Positions 52,904 to 62,510 of a stretch of DNA of 64,000 nt are shown here, piece by piece. Below the pieces are notes generated by a model. It worked only from the letters and a program-made list of their open reading frames with translations, ran no database searches and was not told the DNA's origin. The position numbers and the translations under genes were made by a program. The stretch is from Putridiphycobacter sp965230195 (GTDB lineage Bacteria > Bacteroidota > Bacteroidia > Flavobacteriales_D > Crocinitomicaceae): the NCBI GenBank assembly GCA_965230195.1, contig OZ245997.1, forward strand, positions 6,868,392 to 6,932,391, written 5' to 3'. Numbering within the stretch: the first letter of the stretch is position 1; every line of letters begins with the position of its first letter.

Positions 52904-53856
52904 GCACTTTTTTCTGGTTTTCCCATTCTTGTGGGTACATACACTTCCATAAATTCTTTCCGATTTTTCACCCCTGCTTTTTTAAAGATATTAGAGGCGT
53001 GTTTACTCACGGTTTTATGGCTCACATACATTTTATCAGCAATATTAAAATAGGTCAAATCTTCTTGGATAATCATATAAGCAACCTCAATTTCTCTATT
53101 AGTCAGTACATTTAAAATCTGGTCTAAAGGCTTTAGCGGTTCGTTGGTCTTACTGTATTCCGACCACATAAACTTGACATTGTTCTGGAAAATGTACCGT
53201 CTAAGGTACGCCCATCCACTTAGAAAGAAACTAACGTTGACCAAAATAATAGTCATAAACTGGTTGTCATCCAACGCATCTGAAATGGGAAGCATTGCCA
53301 TAAAAATAATGCCTACATAGCCCGAAAATGCCATTGCCTTAAACGGGGTTTTATTAGCGGATTGTTTTTCCATTCGAATCATTCTCACAATGGTAGTCAC
53401 ACAAAAATAAACTGAAACCAAGACGGAAAACCCGATAAACATGGCTCTGGAAACGGTGAAATCATGGGTAATAAGATAACTGGTAAGGTAAGTCAGGACA
53501 AATCCGATAAATAAGGCAATAGCTAATGCTTTTGGGTTAAACAAAATACCTTGTTTTAAATCCAGTTCGTTGACCAGATAGTAAAAATAATAAGACGCTA
53601 CAAGCATACAACTCCCATAAGCGAGTATGTTTTGGGTAAGCATATTCATACTCATCCGGGTATCAGGCAATAACCCATCTAAAATATTATAGGTTAAAAA
53701 GGCTAAAATCAATATCAAAAATGCCATTCTGGAAGAATCAGTCGGCTGGTGGAGATAGTGAATCAATTGAATGATAAAAATGATCAATTCCAGGACAATT
53801 ATGATAAAGGTTGATAGCAGTAATTCTGTTCCGAATACTGGGCTTGTTATCATCAT
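52900..53856 (-). CDS. Membrane LuxR-family regulator
   Basis: The 318-residue protein has about seven membrane helices across residues 10-215 (LLLSTFIIIVLELIIFII; ALAIALFIGFVLTYLTSYL and others) followed by a LuxR HTH: LTNREIEVAYMIIQEDLTYF, ADKMYVSHKTVSKHASNIFK. Signal reception would be within the membrane. It may belong to the chromosome rather than the virus-like element. The repeats at 53951-54000 lie in its promoter region. Confidence 0.85.
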   Translation of the reverse strand: MMITSPVFGTELLLSTFIIIVLELIIFIIQLIHYLHQPTDSSRMAFLILILAFLTYNILDGLLPDTRMSMNMLTQNILAYGSCMLVASYYFYYLVNELDLKQGILFNPKALAIALFIGFVLTYLTSYLITHDFTVSRAMFIGFSVLVSVYFCVTTIVRMIRMEKQSANKTPFKAMAFSGYVGIIFMAMLPISDALDDNQFMTIILVNVSFFLSGWAYLRRYIFQNNVKFMWSEYSKTNEPLKPLDQILNVLTNREIEVAYMIIQEDLTYFNIADKMYVSHKTVSKHASNIFKKAGVKNRKEFMEVYVPTRMGKPEKSA

Positions 53857-53950
53857 ATTGTTTCTTAATAGACGTATGAAAAATTAAAATAGTCAGGGTC
53901 TTACGAAATAAAACGCAAGTTTTTAGCTTGGTATTACTTTTTTCTACTAA

Positions 53951-54000
53951 ACTGCATCAAACTCCACTTAACTCCATCAAACTGCATCAAACTTCATTTC
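53951..54000. repeat. Five 10-bp direct repeats
   Basis: The units are ACTGCATCAA, ACTCCACTTA, ACTCCATCAA, ACTGCATCAA and ACTTCATTTC, each exactly 10 bp, one helical turn. They sit between the divergent LuxR (53856) and Fur (54103) genes. Such phased repeats usually bind several copies of one regulator on one face of the DNA. Confidence 0.75.
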
Positions 54001-54102
54001 ACTTTTTAGAAAAAATTGAAAAAAATGTCCTATACTGATTTAACCTTACAAGTAATTTCTTTCTAAAAAAAACATTAGTTTTGTTATACTTTTATAGTAA
54101 TT

Positions 54103-54513
54103 ATGGGAGACAAATTTGAAGGAAGGTTAATCAATAATTCCATCAGACCTACAGCAATGAGATTGATGATTCTGAAGCATTTCACTGAGCAGGGAAAAGC
54201 TCTTTCTTTAAAAGATCTGGAATTTACCTTTGATTATGCTGACAAAAGTACTCTATTCAGAACATTAAAAACTTTTGAAGAAAAAAAAATAATTCATAGA
54301 ATTGAAGATGGGTCGGGAGTAATAAAGTATGCTCTTTGTTTAGAATCTTGTAATTGTGAACTTAATGATTTGCATTACCATTTTCATTGTTTAAATTGTG
54401 AAAACACTTTCTGTCTTACTAAATTAAATATACCAAAAATTGAACTGCCCAAGAACTTTAAGATTCAGCAGGCAAACATGGTCATAAAGGGTTTGTGTGA
54501 GAGTTGTAATTAG
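54103..54513 (+). CDS. Fur-family metal regulator
   Basis: The 136-residue protein has the Fur winged helix (RPTAMRLMILKHFTEQGKAL; KSTLFRTLKTFEEKKIIHRI) and metal sites: HYHFHCLNCENTFC (regulatory His plus CxxC) and the C-terminal CESC. The TAGTTTTG just upstream could be a -7 element. It precedes a TonB-dependent receptor and probably represses it, perhaps in response to zinc or iron; the metal is not determined by sequence. Confidence 0.9.
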   Translation: MGDKFEGRLINNSIRPTAMRLMILKHFTEQGKALSLKDLEFTFDYADKSTLFRTLKTFEEKKIIHRIEDGSGVIKYALCLESCNCELNDLHYHFHCLNCENTFCLTKLNIPKIELPKNFKIQQANMVIKGLCESCN

Positions 54514-54580
54514 AAAAACTTTGCAATCGAGTTGCACCAACCTTATGATAGTTTTGTACTAGATTAATATGTACATCGCT

Positions 54581-56764
54581 ATGATAAAAGTATTCACTTC
54601 ATTTTTTACTATTTTTCTTCTAAGCTTTAGTAATTTGTCTCAAACAAAGGACTTTTCTATCACACTAATAGATGACAATGCTAACCCATTGATAGGAGCA
54701 ACAATTTATATTGAAGAAATAAAAGATGGCACGGTAACTAACATAAACGGGGAAGGTTATTTTTCAAACATCAAATATGGAAAATACCTCTTTAAATTTT
54801 CTTACACGGGTTTCAACTCTTTAGATACTCTGCTAACAATTGATTCTGCAACTTCATCATTCACATTTAAACTTGAGCAAAGTGAAAATAATTTACAGGA
54901 GGTTACTGTTAGAGCTACTCGTAGTACACGAACAATAGAGAATATACCAACAAGAGTAGAACTTATAGGAGGAGAAGAATTAGAAGAAAAAGCTATAATG
55001 AACTCATCTAACATCTCAATGGTTTTGAGAGAAAGTACTGGTATACAGATTCAGCAAACCAGTTTAAGTAGTGGAAATAGAAGTATAAGGATTCAAGGGT
55101 TGGATGGTAGATATACTCAATTATTAAAAGATGGTTTTCCTTTATATGGTGGTTTTTCAGGAGGACTAAGTATTATGCAAATCCCTCCATTAGATTTAGC
55201 TCAATTTGAAATAATAAAAGGAAGTTCTTCTACACTTTATGGAGGTGGAGCTATTGCAGGGCTAGTAAATATGGTTTCAAAGCAGCCCGAAGAAGAGCCT
55301 ATGCTCGATATTTTATTAGCTCAAACTCACACAGGTGGTAGTACAGGGAATATATTTTTTGGAAAACGTAAAAACAAATTCGGATACACGTTATATGGAG
55401 CAGGTCATTATAATGCACCTTATAACCCTGATGAAGATAATTTCACTAATATTCCTTTAACTACTTCTTTATCATTGAATCCAAAACTATTTTATTATCC
55501 TAACAAAAATTCAACTTTATGGTTTGGGGTTAATACTACAACTGATAAAAGAGAGGGTGGAGATATTGATGTGATAAAAAGTGGTGCAGATAGCACACAT
55601 ACTTACTTTGAAAACAACCATTCCAATAGATTAAGCACTCAGTTATCTTATAAAAACAAGATTAGCGATAATCAAAACTTACAGTTTAAAAACAGTTTCG
55701 GCTTTTTTAATCGTTCCATTAATTTACCTAACTACACTTTTGAAGGAAGCGAATTAAACTCATTTACAGAGTTCAATTATTCTAAAAAAACAAAAAAATC
55801 TGATTGGGTGTTTGGAGCAAATCTCTATACTAATTCGTTTAGAGAGAATACGGACACATTACCAAGAGATATCAGTCAAGTAACTTTTGGAGGTTTTATT
55901 AATAATACCACAAATATAACGGATAGGTTGATTTTAGAATCAGGATTAAGGCTAGATTACTCTACTGATTGGGGTGTTTTTCCATTACCAAGACTTTCTG
56001 TTCTATGGAAGGCTAATAGTAAATTTTCAACTCGTTTAGGTGGAGGATTGGGATATAAACTACCTGATTTATTTACGGAAGAGGCTGCTACTCTTAATTT
56101 TGAAAACATCTTACCAATTGATAAAGACAATATCAAAGCTGAAAACTCTTATGGTATCAACCTTGATTTTAACTACCGTACTGCCTTAACAGATGAAATT
56201 TTCTTTTCTATCAACCAACTATTTTATATCACTCAAATATCTAACTCTTTGTTGTTAGATGCCACAACAAATAATGCATATACTTTTATTAATGCCAGTA
56301 ATGACATTCAAAGTATTGGATTAGAAACCAATATCAAATTTTCATATAAAGACTTTAGATGGTTTATCAATTACGCTTTTATAAATACTAAATTGAATTA
56401 TTTAGCAGGTAATCCTCAAAAACCATTAACTCCGAAACACAATGCGGGTTCAGTATTAATGTTCGAAAATGAAGATTGGAGGATAGGATATGAAGCATAT
56501 TATACAGGCAAACAACTTTTATCAAATGGTGTTGAAACTACTGACTTTATTACTATGGGATTATTAATACAAAAACACTTTAAATGGGGAAGTCCTTATG
56601 TGAACTTTGAGAACTTTACGGATAGAAGGCAAAATAGATTTTCTCCAGAGGTAACAGGAACAGTTCAAAATCCAATATTTCAAGAGTTGTATGCCCCAAC
56701 AGATGGATTTGTATTTACAATAGGTATTCATATTAAGCCCTTTGGCAGGGAAGAAGAACACTAA
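54581..56764 (+). CDS. TonB-dependent receptor
   Basis: From ATG 54581 the product is 727 residues with a signal peptide (MIKVFTSFFTIFLLSF). It has a carboxypeptidase-regulatory-like domain (NPLIGATIYIEEIKDGTVTN), a plug (NIPTRVELIGGEELEEKAIM ... GSSSTLYGGGAIAGLVNMVS) and a 22-strand-type barrel ending in FVFTIGIHIKPF. Such receptors import metal complexes or small substrates across the outer membrane. It lies 67 bp after fur and 12 bp before the methyltransferase gene; TAGTTTTG at 54549 is a candidate -7 element. Confidence 0.93.
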   Translation: MIKVFTSFFTIFLLSFSNLSQTKDFSITLIDDNANPLIGATIYIEEIKDGTVTNINGEGYFSNIKYGKYLFKFSYTGFNSLDTLLTIDSATSSFTFKLEQSENNLQEVTVRATRSTRTIENIPTRVELIGGEELEEKAIMNSSNISMVLRESTGIQIQQTSLSSGNRSIRIQGLDGRYTQLLKDGFPLYGGFSGGLSIMQIPPLDLAQFEIIKGSSSTLYGGGAIAGLVNMVSKQPEEEPMLDILLAQTHTGGSTGNIFFGKRKNKFGYTLYGAGHYNAPYNPDEDNFTNIPLTTSLSLNPKLFYYPNKNSTLWFGVNTTTDKREGGDIDVIKSGADSTHTYFENNHSNRLSTQLSYKNKISDNQNLQFKNSFGFFNRSINLPNYTFEGSELNSFTEFNYSKKTKKSDWVFGANLYTNSFRENTDTLPRDISQVTFGGFINNTTNITDRLILESGLRLDYSTDWGVFPLPRLSVLWKANSKFSTRLGGGLGYKLPDLFTEEAATLNFENILPIDKDNIKAENSYGINLDFNYRTALTDEIFFSINQLFYITQISNSLLLDATTNNAYTFINASNDIQSIGLETNIKFSYKDFRWFINYAFINTKLNYLAGNPQKPLTPKHNAGSVLMFENEDWRIGYEAYYTGKQLLSNGVETTDFITMGLLIQKHFKWGSPYVNFENFTDRRQNRFSPEVTGTVQNPIFQELYAPTDGFVFTIGIHIKPFGREEEH

Positions 56765-56776
56765 AATCAAATTGAT

Positions 56777-57361
56777 ATGTACTTGTTCATTTTTCTAATC
56801 ACATATTTTTTTATTGTATTCTTTTTACGGTCTTACTTGTTATGGACAAGAACAAAAGTAAATCCTCTTACATTCAATAAAGGAGATGATGCTCATGGTT
56901 ATAATGGGAAAATTTTTGCCTTTATTTCTATAATAGAATTGGTAGTTGTATCAATTCATGCTTTTGTACCAAGCTGGAATAAATACCTACTACCTTTTTG
57001 GTATTTAGATAGTGATGTATTAGTATTTATAGGTTGGGTTTTATTAGTTATATCTTTAGTTCTTGTTTCAGTTGCTCAATCTCACATGAAAGAATCATGG
57101 AGAATAGGGATTGATGAGAAGAACAAAGCAAAGTTAATTACAACGGGATTGTTTTCTGTTTCTCGTAATCCAATATTTTTAAGTATAATAATAGCTAATG
57201 TAGGTTTGTTTCTTGTATTACCTAATGCTTTTACCTTAGTAATTGTTTCTCTATCCACAGTTAGTATCAATACTCAGATAAGATTAGAAGAAGAATTTTT
57301 AACTAAAGAATTTGGACATAAATACGGAGAGTACAAAAAAAAAGTTGGTAGGTGGTTCTAG
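56777..57361 (+). CDS. Isoprenylcysteine-methyltransferase-like membrane protein
   Basis: The 194-residue protein has four or five membrane helices and the ICMT/PEMT motif KLITTGLFSVSRNPIFLSII, with the C-terminal EEEFLTKEFGHKYGEYKKKV containing the conserved E..L...FG..Y..Y. In bacteria such proteins accompany metal or lipid loci; substrate unknown. Position behind the TonB receptor makes a Fur-regulated trio likely. Confidence 0.88.
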   Translation: MYLFIFLITYFFIVFFLRSYLLWTRTKVNPLTFNKGDDAHGYNGKIFAFISIIELVVVSIHAFVPSWNKYLLPFWYLDSDVLVFIGWVLLVISLVLVSVAQSHMKESWRIGIDEKNKAKLITTGLFSVSRNPIFLSIIIANVGLFLVLPNAFTLVIVSLSTVSINTQIRLEEEFLTKEFGHKYGEYKKKVGRWF

Positions 57362-57491
57362 CTTGACAGTATAAGTAAAATATCACAATTAATTTATCTA
57401 ATAATTAAACACCTATTTTGTTACCTCACTTCTCCACGATATAATGACTATTGTTGGCAATGATTTTATATAAAACTTCATCGTTACTTGT

Positions 57492-57776
57492 TTGAACTTG
57501 ATATGTTCAAACTTTCAGTGGATGATACTCAGAAAAAATTATATTTGGGGCATGGTATTTATCTCCAACATCGACTATCCTTCTATGTCTATTCATGTGT
57601 TTTCTGAAAATGAAGCGTTCAGATGTCGTATTTATGGTAGAAAAGAAAGAAAAAAAGACCAGTATCAGTACTGTAAAACAAAAAATGAGCTTAAATCCTT
57701 TTTACTTTCTTTTCCTGATGCTCCTGTTAATAATATCAATGATTTTATCGAAGCCTTGGTAAAATTAGGAGCGTGA
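57492..57776 (+). CDS. Small hypothetical protein (start unclear)
   Basis: The open frame gives 94 residues from a TTG at 57492; ATG starts at 57522 or 57552 are possible. It contains SIHVFSENEAFRCRIYGRKE and KSFLLSFPDAPVNNINDFIE. No homologous family recognised, no clear ribosome site. Real but of unknown extent is my best guess. Confidence 0.4.
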   Translation: MNLICSNFQWMILRKNYIWGMVFISNIDYPSMSIHVFSENEAFRCRIYGRKERKKDQYQYCKTKNELKSFLLSFPDAPVNNINDFIEALVKLGA

Positions 57777-57838
57777 TTATTCCCACCTGAAAATTTACTT
57801 TTTTGATTTTAACAATTTCATTTGCCTTCTTAGATTTC

Positions 57839-58434
57839 CTATGTCAGAATAATAACTAAATTTAAGGTTGTCTAATTTTAAAGTGAGAATACAAACGATT
57901 AATAATTAAAGCAGAAGAACAAATGGTGACTTAAAAAAATGAATGACATATAATATTAGTGTAATGCTATAATTTTTTAACAAGAAAACGACCAATTTTA
58001 ATACAGTAGAAAAGATTATAGGCGATACACCCTTATGGGGTGGACTTGCTTATTCTACTGTAGGTACTTGGTCGTACCTCTTGTTAATTTGTCAATGTTC
58101 TACCCCTACTTTTTGCGGTGGAACAAGATGGATTTTGATGATGAGACGACACAGCCGCAGATTATGTTTTGTTACATGGATGGTGATACCACCCTAGGTG
58201 CTTTTTAATTTAAAAATAGCCAGTTAGAGGAGTAAATAATTACTCCAAACGTAAATAGATTACGTTGCTGAACGGTTAATTTATGGTAATATTAAATTAA
58301 CACAATTATTAATCTTAATTCAATTAAAATGAAACATTTAAACTTAAAAACAATAGTTACTTCTCTATTGTTTATTTGGCTTTTTTCCTTTGGTGGAAAA
58401 GCTCAACTTGATAGTGTATCCTACTATGTAAATG
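57839..58434 (+). repeat. ~600-bp tandem-duplicated leader unit, copy 1
   Basis: From TATGTCAGAATAATAACTA onward this matches 61904-62503 with scattered substitutions, through the RNA region and into the first ~105 bases of the downstream gene. The repeat spans the promoter region, structured RNA and signal peptide. Retained similarity outside coding sequence suggests function or recent duplication. Confidence 0.85.
57977..58207 (+). ncRNA. Structured leader RNA, copy 1
   Basis: Nested stems are: P1 TTAACAAGA 57977-57985 with TCTTGTTAA 58079-58087; P2 ACGACCAA 57988-57995 with TTGGTCGT 58068-58075; P3 TACAGTAGAA 58002-58011 with TTCTACTGTA 58053-58062; P4 CACCC 58028-58032 with GGGTG 58038-58042. 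A second hairpin P5, TGTTCTACC 58096-58104 with GGTGGAACA 58117-58125, follows. At the 3' end CACC (58190) can pair with GGTG on either side, the later choice followed by CTTTTT. Two further hairpins lie at 58229-58246 and 58248-58266 before the start codon at 58329. I do not recognise a known riboswitch. Confidence 0.75.
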
Positions 58435-60344
58435 GATACGATAGATGGGTCTATCAACAACCTGACATTCTATCATTCAGATTAACAGATAGGTCTCAAT
58501 ATACAGGAACATTTAATCCAAATATTGTGGAAGGAATAGAATACTTTGGTACTAGTGATGGCATCAACAATATTTATTTTACTCCGACTGCCACCTTACA
58601 AGATAAATCCGCTGTTTATAGTGCCGTTTCTTCTGCAACAAATTTTGAAAAATTCTTTGTGGTTGGTACAAAGGCAGAAAATGTAGGTGAACCTCATCAT
58701 AAAGGTCATTGGATGGGAACTGATATGTTTATCAATGTTGTTTTCGAAGAAGACAACGTTACTTTAGCAACTGCACAAGCATTTGCCTCAACTTACGAAT
58801 TAAGAATAGCATTTGCTCCTGCATCTTGGATTACTAAAGGCGTTTATGTTTTCGAAGTTCCAAAGGATCATAGCATCCTTGATTATTATAGTCCATCTCT
58901 TACTACTGAATTGACTAAATACATCTGGGAACATGATAGCTTGATTATTGACAAAATTGCTCCAAGCCTTAGGATTTTTAGACCACATGCTCCAAATGAC
59001 CCGTTGTATAATGACCAATGGTGGACAAGGGACAATGTTCCTTTTAATTGTTACGGACAAGCAACTTCTCTAAATGCAAATATTGATTTAGATTGTGCAC
59101 AAAATTTTAATCAAGAAATTCATGAAGGTCCTTCTTATTTAGGGTCTGGAATAAGTATTGGTGTTATTGATTATGACGGTATTCAGTTTAGCCATCCAGA
59201 TGCTAATTTTGGAGATGGGTGGATTTGTCTCGGTCAAGGACCAAACCCCTTAACAATCTTATTAAATTATGATATTGCTCCAATCGGACCACAAAACTCA
59301 AGAGCCCATGGGCAAGCAGTTTGTGGCATTATTGGTGCTCAAATAGATAATAATGAGGGTATAGTGGGAGTTGCGCCTAATTCAGTTGTTAAACCTTGTA
59401 TTCATTTTGGTTCAACAGGACAACTTAATTCTCTCTTGATGAGTTTATTAAATGATGATGTAGATGTTATCAATATGAGCTTAGGTTTTGGTGACATGAC
59501 TATATCTGAAGCACAGGAGCTTCCATTTTATCAGGCATTGGAAGATTGTCGAGATTTAGGAAGAGGTGGAAAAGGTATAGTTTTAGTGGCCTCCACTGGA
59601 AATGATAACTCACAAGCCTCTGGCATTCCTGCCGCATTACCTATGGTGTTAAGCGTCGGTGCAACGAATCCGTTAGACCAAAGAAAAACCGCAGGAGATG
59701 GTTTCAGTGATCCAAATGGCCTTGATTGGGGTGGTAATTATTTTGAGTATTTAGGAGTATCTGCTCCTGGAAGTTGCGTTGAAAGTTTTGATTTTGACGA
59801 TACCACATTCATCAACAATGGAACAATCGGATATGGAACAGGTATATATACCTCTTTTGGTGGGACTTCCGCTGCTACTGCGATCGTTTCTGGGATTGCT
59901 GCACTTGTTCTTGAAAAAGAGCCAACACTAACTTATAATCAGGTGTATGATGCTATCAAATTTAGTTGTGATAAGGTAGGAAATTACACCTATAGTAATA
60001 ATAGTCCCAATGGTAAATGTTTGGAACTTGGATTTGGACGAGTAAATGCTTGTTCCGCACTTAATATCATTGACCAACTGAACATCGAAGAACAGGAAGA
60101 AGCCTCTATGAAAATAATACATAATAATCCTGTTCAGGAGTTTCTTGGTGTTTCATTTGAGGAAACTATGAATTTTGAAGCAAGTTTACTTAGTGCAACG
60201 GGACAAGTGGTTTTTTCGTCTTCCTATAACAATCAAAATTATTTTGAAATTGACATGAAAGAATACTCAAGAGGAATTTATTTTTTGAATATTAAGGACT
60301 TAAATTCTACAAAAAGCTATTCTTCAAAAATTATTCACCAATAA
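58329..60344 (+). CDS. Secreted subtilisin-like (S8) protease with T9SS sorting domain
   Basis: The 671-residue protein has a signal peptide (about 1-25, ending GGKAQ) and an S8 domain with the triad motifs ISIGVIDYDGIQFSHPD (Asp), SRAHGQAVCGIIGA (His) and FGGTSAATAIVSGIAALVLE (Ser). A C-terminal T9SS-type tail follows (VQEFLGVSF ... SRGIYFLNIKDLNSTKSYSS). It would be exported by type IX secretion and displayed or released. The residues between signal and catalytic domain (~30-270) are an uncharacterised prodomain-like region. The structured RNA of copy 1 is its leader. Confidence 0.92.
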   Translation: MKHLNLKTIVTSLLFIWLFSFGGKAQLDSVSYYVNGYDRWVYQQPDILSFRLTDRSQYTGTFNPNIVEGIEYFGTSDGINNIYFTPTATLQDKSAVYSAVSSATNFEKFFVVGTKAENVGEPHHKGHWMGTDMFINVVFEEDNVTLATAQAFASTYELRIAFAPASWITKGVYVFEVPKDHSILDYYSPSLTTELTKYIWEHDSLIIDKIAPSLRIFRPHAPNDPLYNDQWWTRDNVPFNCYGQATSLNANIDLDCAQNFNQEIHEGPSYLGSGISIGVIDYDGIQFSHPDANFGDGWICLGQGPNPLTILLNYDIAPIGPQNSRAHGQAVCGIIGAQIDNNEGIVGVAPNSVVKPCIHFGSTGQLNSLLMSLLNDDVDVINMSLGFGDMTISEAQELPFYQALEDCRDLGRGGKGIVLVASTGNDNSQASGIPAALPMVLSVGATNPLDQRKTAGDGFSDPNGLDWGGNYFEYLGVSAPGSCVESFDFDDTTFINNGTIGYGTGIYTSFGGTSAATAIVSGIAALVLEKEPTLTYNQVYDAIKFSCDKVGNYTYSNNSPNGKCLELGFGRVNACSALNIIDQLNIEEQEEASMKIIHNNPVQEFLGVSFEETMNFEASLLSATGQVVFSSSYNNQNYFEIDMKEYSRGIYFLNIKDLNSTKSYSSKIIHQ

Positions 60345-60383
60345 ACGATAAAATCAGATTTTTGTTCAATATTTTCGTTGCTC

Positions 60384-61763
60384 ATGATGAAATACTTCCT
60401 TTTAAGTTTTGTGATTGTGTTAAGCTTTAATCTTAAATCACAACCCACTTTTCAGACCAATATTGATCTGGATTCTTTAGGAAATTCATTTAATGCTCCA
60501 GCCATCACTGAAACATCAAATGGTGATATCTATGTGGCAGGTGTATCATGGCATGAAAAAAATGACATAAGACTGGTTAAATTAAATTCTTCTGGACTTG
60601 TGGAGTTTGATACAATATATAGGTTTACTCCGAGTCATGAATTTAACCCCAAACTGATCCCCGCCCATGATGGCGGGGTTCTTTTGGGTTCTACAAGTTA
60701 TTCTTATCCAGAAATAGACCAAGATTCAATACAGGATATCTTAATCTGGAAAATAGATGAAAAAGGAGTAATTGAATGGCAAAAAGTCCTTATAGCACGA
60801 AGCTTTGCTGATTTAACCCCTACCAAAGATGGAAATTACGCTGTTTTCGGTGCAGAATTTAACGAAGGACTGGATTTTTTAGTCTACAAGATTAACCGAA
60901 AAGGTGAAATCATTTGGAAAAATACCTATACAGAGGATAATAAAAAATTCGAACATCCACAGTTTATATTTGAAATTGATGGAGATATTTATTTAACAGG
61001 CAGACAAACTGGTAACTCCCCTCAACCCCACAACTTACTCTATAAAATTAATTCTGATGGTAAATGGTTGTGGAGTCAACATATCAGTGTATCCGATGAT
61101 TATGTTGGACCGTATAAATACATTCGTAGTGTTTTCAAATTTAAAGGAAAAATGTATTTTACAGGTGGATTCTTTGGGCTACATCGCTTTTATGAAAGAT
61201 CAGGTGATTTTATAAGCCTTCAAGATTCCACAAACTTCGATATTACTTTTGTAAATCGCAATTGTAGTGATTATGAAAATTTAACTGGAATTCAAACACT
61301 TGAGGAGGGTAATCATGTTCTTAGAAAATTTGATAACCTCAATGAAATTACTTTCGAATCCATGATTGAAACCGATCTTGAAATAATTCAGGGTTCGCTC
61401 AGATCAAAAGATGGAGGTTTTATTATACTCGCGCGTCCTCAAATTGCTTCGTTTTTTCAAATTACAAAATTGGACTGCTCTGGTAATTTAGAATTTTGGA
61501 GTGATGAATGTAATGATATAATCCCTCAGAATAGTACTGTTTTAATATATCCAAATCCCTCTCAGAATTTGCTGAATATAGAGGCAAACTTTAGTTTTAG
61601 CTCAATAGAAATATATGATTCTAAAGGATCAAAAACAACTACTAATAATTTTTGTGAATGTGGTAAACAGACCATCGACATTTCATTTCTTGCTTCTGGA
61701 GTTTACCTGTTAATCATTAAAGGAGATAGTCAATCTTACACGAAAAAACTTATAAAGTTTTAA
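60384..61763 (+). CDS. Secreted beta-propeller-like protein with T9SS tail
   Basis: The product, about 459 residues from ATG 60384 (60387 is equally possible), has a signal peptide (KYFLLSFVIVLSFNLKSQ). Repeated motifs such as GDIYVAGVSWHEKNDIRLVK, GGVLLGSTSYSYPE and GDIYLTGRQTGN match SBBP-type propeller blades. A C-terminal T9SS domain follows (VLIYPNPSQNLLNIEANFSF ... SGVYLLIIKGDSQSYTKKLI). It lies 39 bp after the protease gene, so both are likely exported together. Ligand unknown. Confidence 0.85.
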   Translation: MMKYFLLSFVIVLSFNLKSQPTFQTNIDLDSLGNSFNAPAITETSNGDIYVAGVSWHEKNDIRLVKLNSSGLVEFDTIYRFTPSHEFNPKLIPAHDGGVLLGSTSYSYPEIDQDSIQDILIWKIDEKGVIEWQKVLIARSFADLTPTKDGNYAVFGAEFNEGLDFLVYKINRKGEIIWKNTYTEDNKKFEHPQFIFEIDGDIYLTGRQTGNSPQPHNLLYKINSDGKWLWSQHISVSDDYVGPYKYIRSVFKFKGKMYFTGGFFGLHRFYERSGDFISLQDSTNFDITFVNRNCSDYENLTGIQTLEEGNHVLRKFDNLNEITFESMIETDLEIIQGSLRSKDGGFIILARPQIASFFQITKLDCSGNLEFWSDECNDIIPQNSTVLIYPNPSQNLLNIEANFSFSSIEIYDSKGSKTTTNNFCECGKQTIDISFLASGVYLLIIKGDSQSYTKKLIKF

Positions 61764-61903
61764 CCAAAATTACGTTTAAGGAAGTTTTGTAAAAGCGAAA
61801 AATGACCTTACCTAAGTTTGATATAATTATGGACGTAATTATTCCTAACTAAAATTATCTTTTCTTTCTTGTTTTTACAATTTTATTCTTCTACTTAGGT
61901 ATT

Positions 61904-62503
61904 CTATGTCAGAATAATAACTACATTTAAGGCTATCTAGTTTTGAAGTGAGAATTCAAACGATTAATAATTAAAGCAGAAGAACAAATGGTTACTTAAA
62001 AAAATAATTGACATATAATCTTAGTGTAATGCTATAATTTTTTAACAAGAAAACGACCAATTTTAATACAGTAGAAAAGATTATAGGCAATACACCCCTA
62101 TGGGGTGGACTTGCTTATTCTACTGTGGGTACTTGGTCGTACCTCTTGTTAATTTGTCAATGTTCCACCCCTGCTTTTTGCGGTGGAGCAAGATGGATTT
62201 TGATGATGAGACGATACAACCGTAGATTATGTTTTGTAAAGTGGATGATGATACCACCTTAGATGCTTTTTAGTTCAAAAAACAATTGGTTAGAGGGGTA
62301 AAAGATTACTCCAAAACGTAAATAGATTACGTTGCTAATCAGTTAATTTATCCTAACATTAAATTAACACAATTATTAATCTTAATTCAATCAAAATGAA
62401 AAATTTTTATTTTAAAACGGCTATTACTTCTTTGCTGTTTATTTGCTTTTCTTCCTTTAAAGGAATGGCTCAACCAGATAGTGTTTCGTACTATCTTAAT
62501 GGA
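61904..62503 (+). repeat. ~600-bp tandem-duplicated leader unit, copy 2
   Basis: Matches 57839-58434 as described there. Similarity stops at AATGGA (62498-62503), exactly where the sequence switches to GC-rich DNA. Confidence 0.85.
62042..62272 (+). ncRNA. Structured leader RNA, copy 2
   Basis: The same stems as copy 1 are formed: P1 62042-62050 with 62144-62152; P3 62067-62076 with 62118-62127; P4 CACCCC 62093-62098 with GGGGTG 62102-62107; P5 TGTTCCACC 62161-62169 with GGTGGAGCA 62182-62190. Differences from copy 1 fall in stems and keep pairing: U-G to C-G and U-A to U-G in P5, U-A to U-G in P3, U-G to C-G in P4. Confidence 0.75.
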
Positions 62504-62506
62504 ATC
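62396..62506 (+). pseudogene. Start of a second S8-type secreted gene, cut by the join
   Basis: The first ~36 residues (signal peptide and DSVSYYLNG) parallel the start of the protease at 58329 (DSVSYYVNG). The frame then enters foreign GC-rich sequence and stops. It is most likely a complete gene in the true genome, truncated here by assembly. Confidence 0.7.
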
Positions 62507-62510
62507 GTGA
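62503..62510. other. Abrupt composition and content switch (probable chimeric join)
   Basis: Left of here the DNA is AT-rich flavobacterial sequence; right of here it is GC-rich with alphaproteobacterial codon use. The join is inside two genes at once, one on each strand, with no repeat or recombinase signature. Confidence 0.8.

Noticed and set aside
62491..62506. Natural C-terminus of the solute-binding protein
   Set aside because: The last codons and stop lie in flavobacterial sequence, so the apparent end is an artefact of the join.
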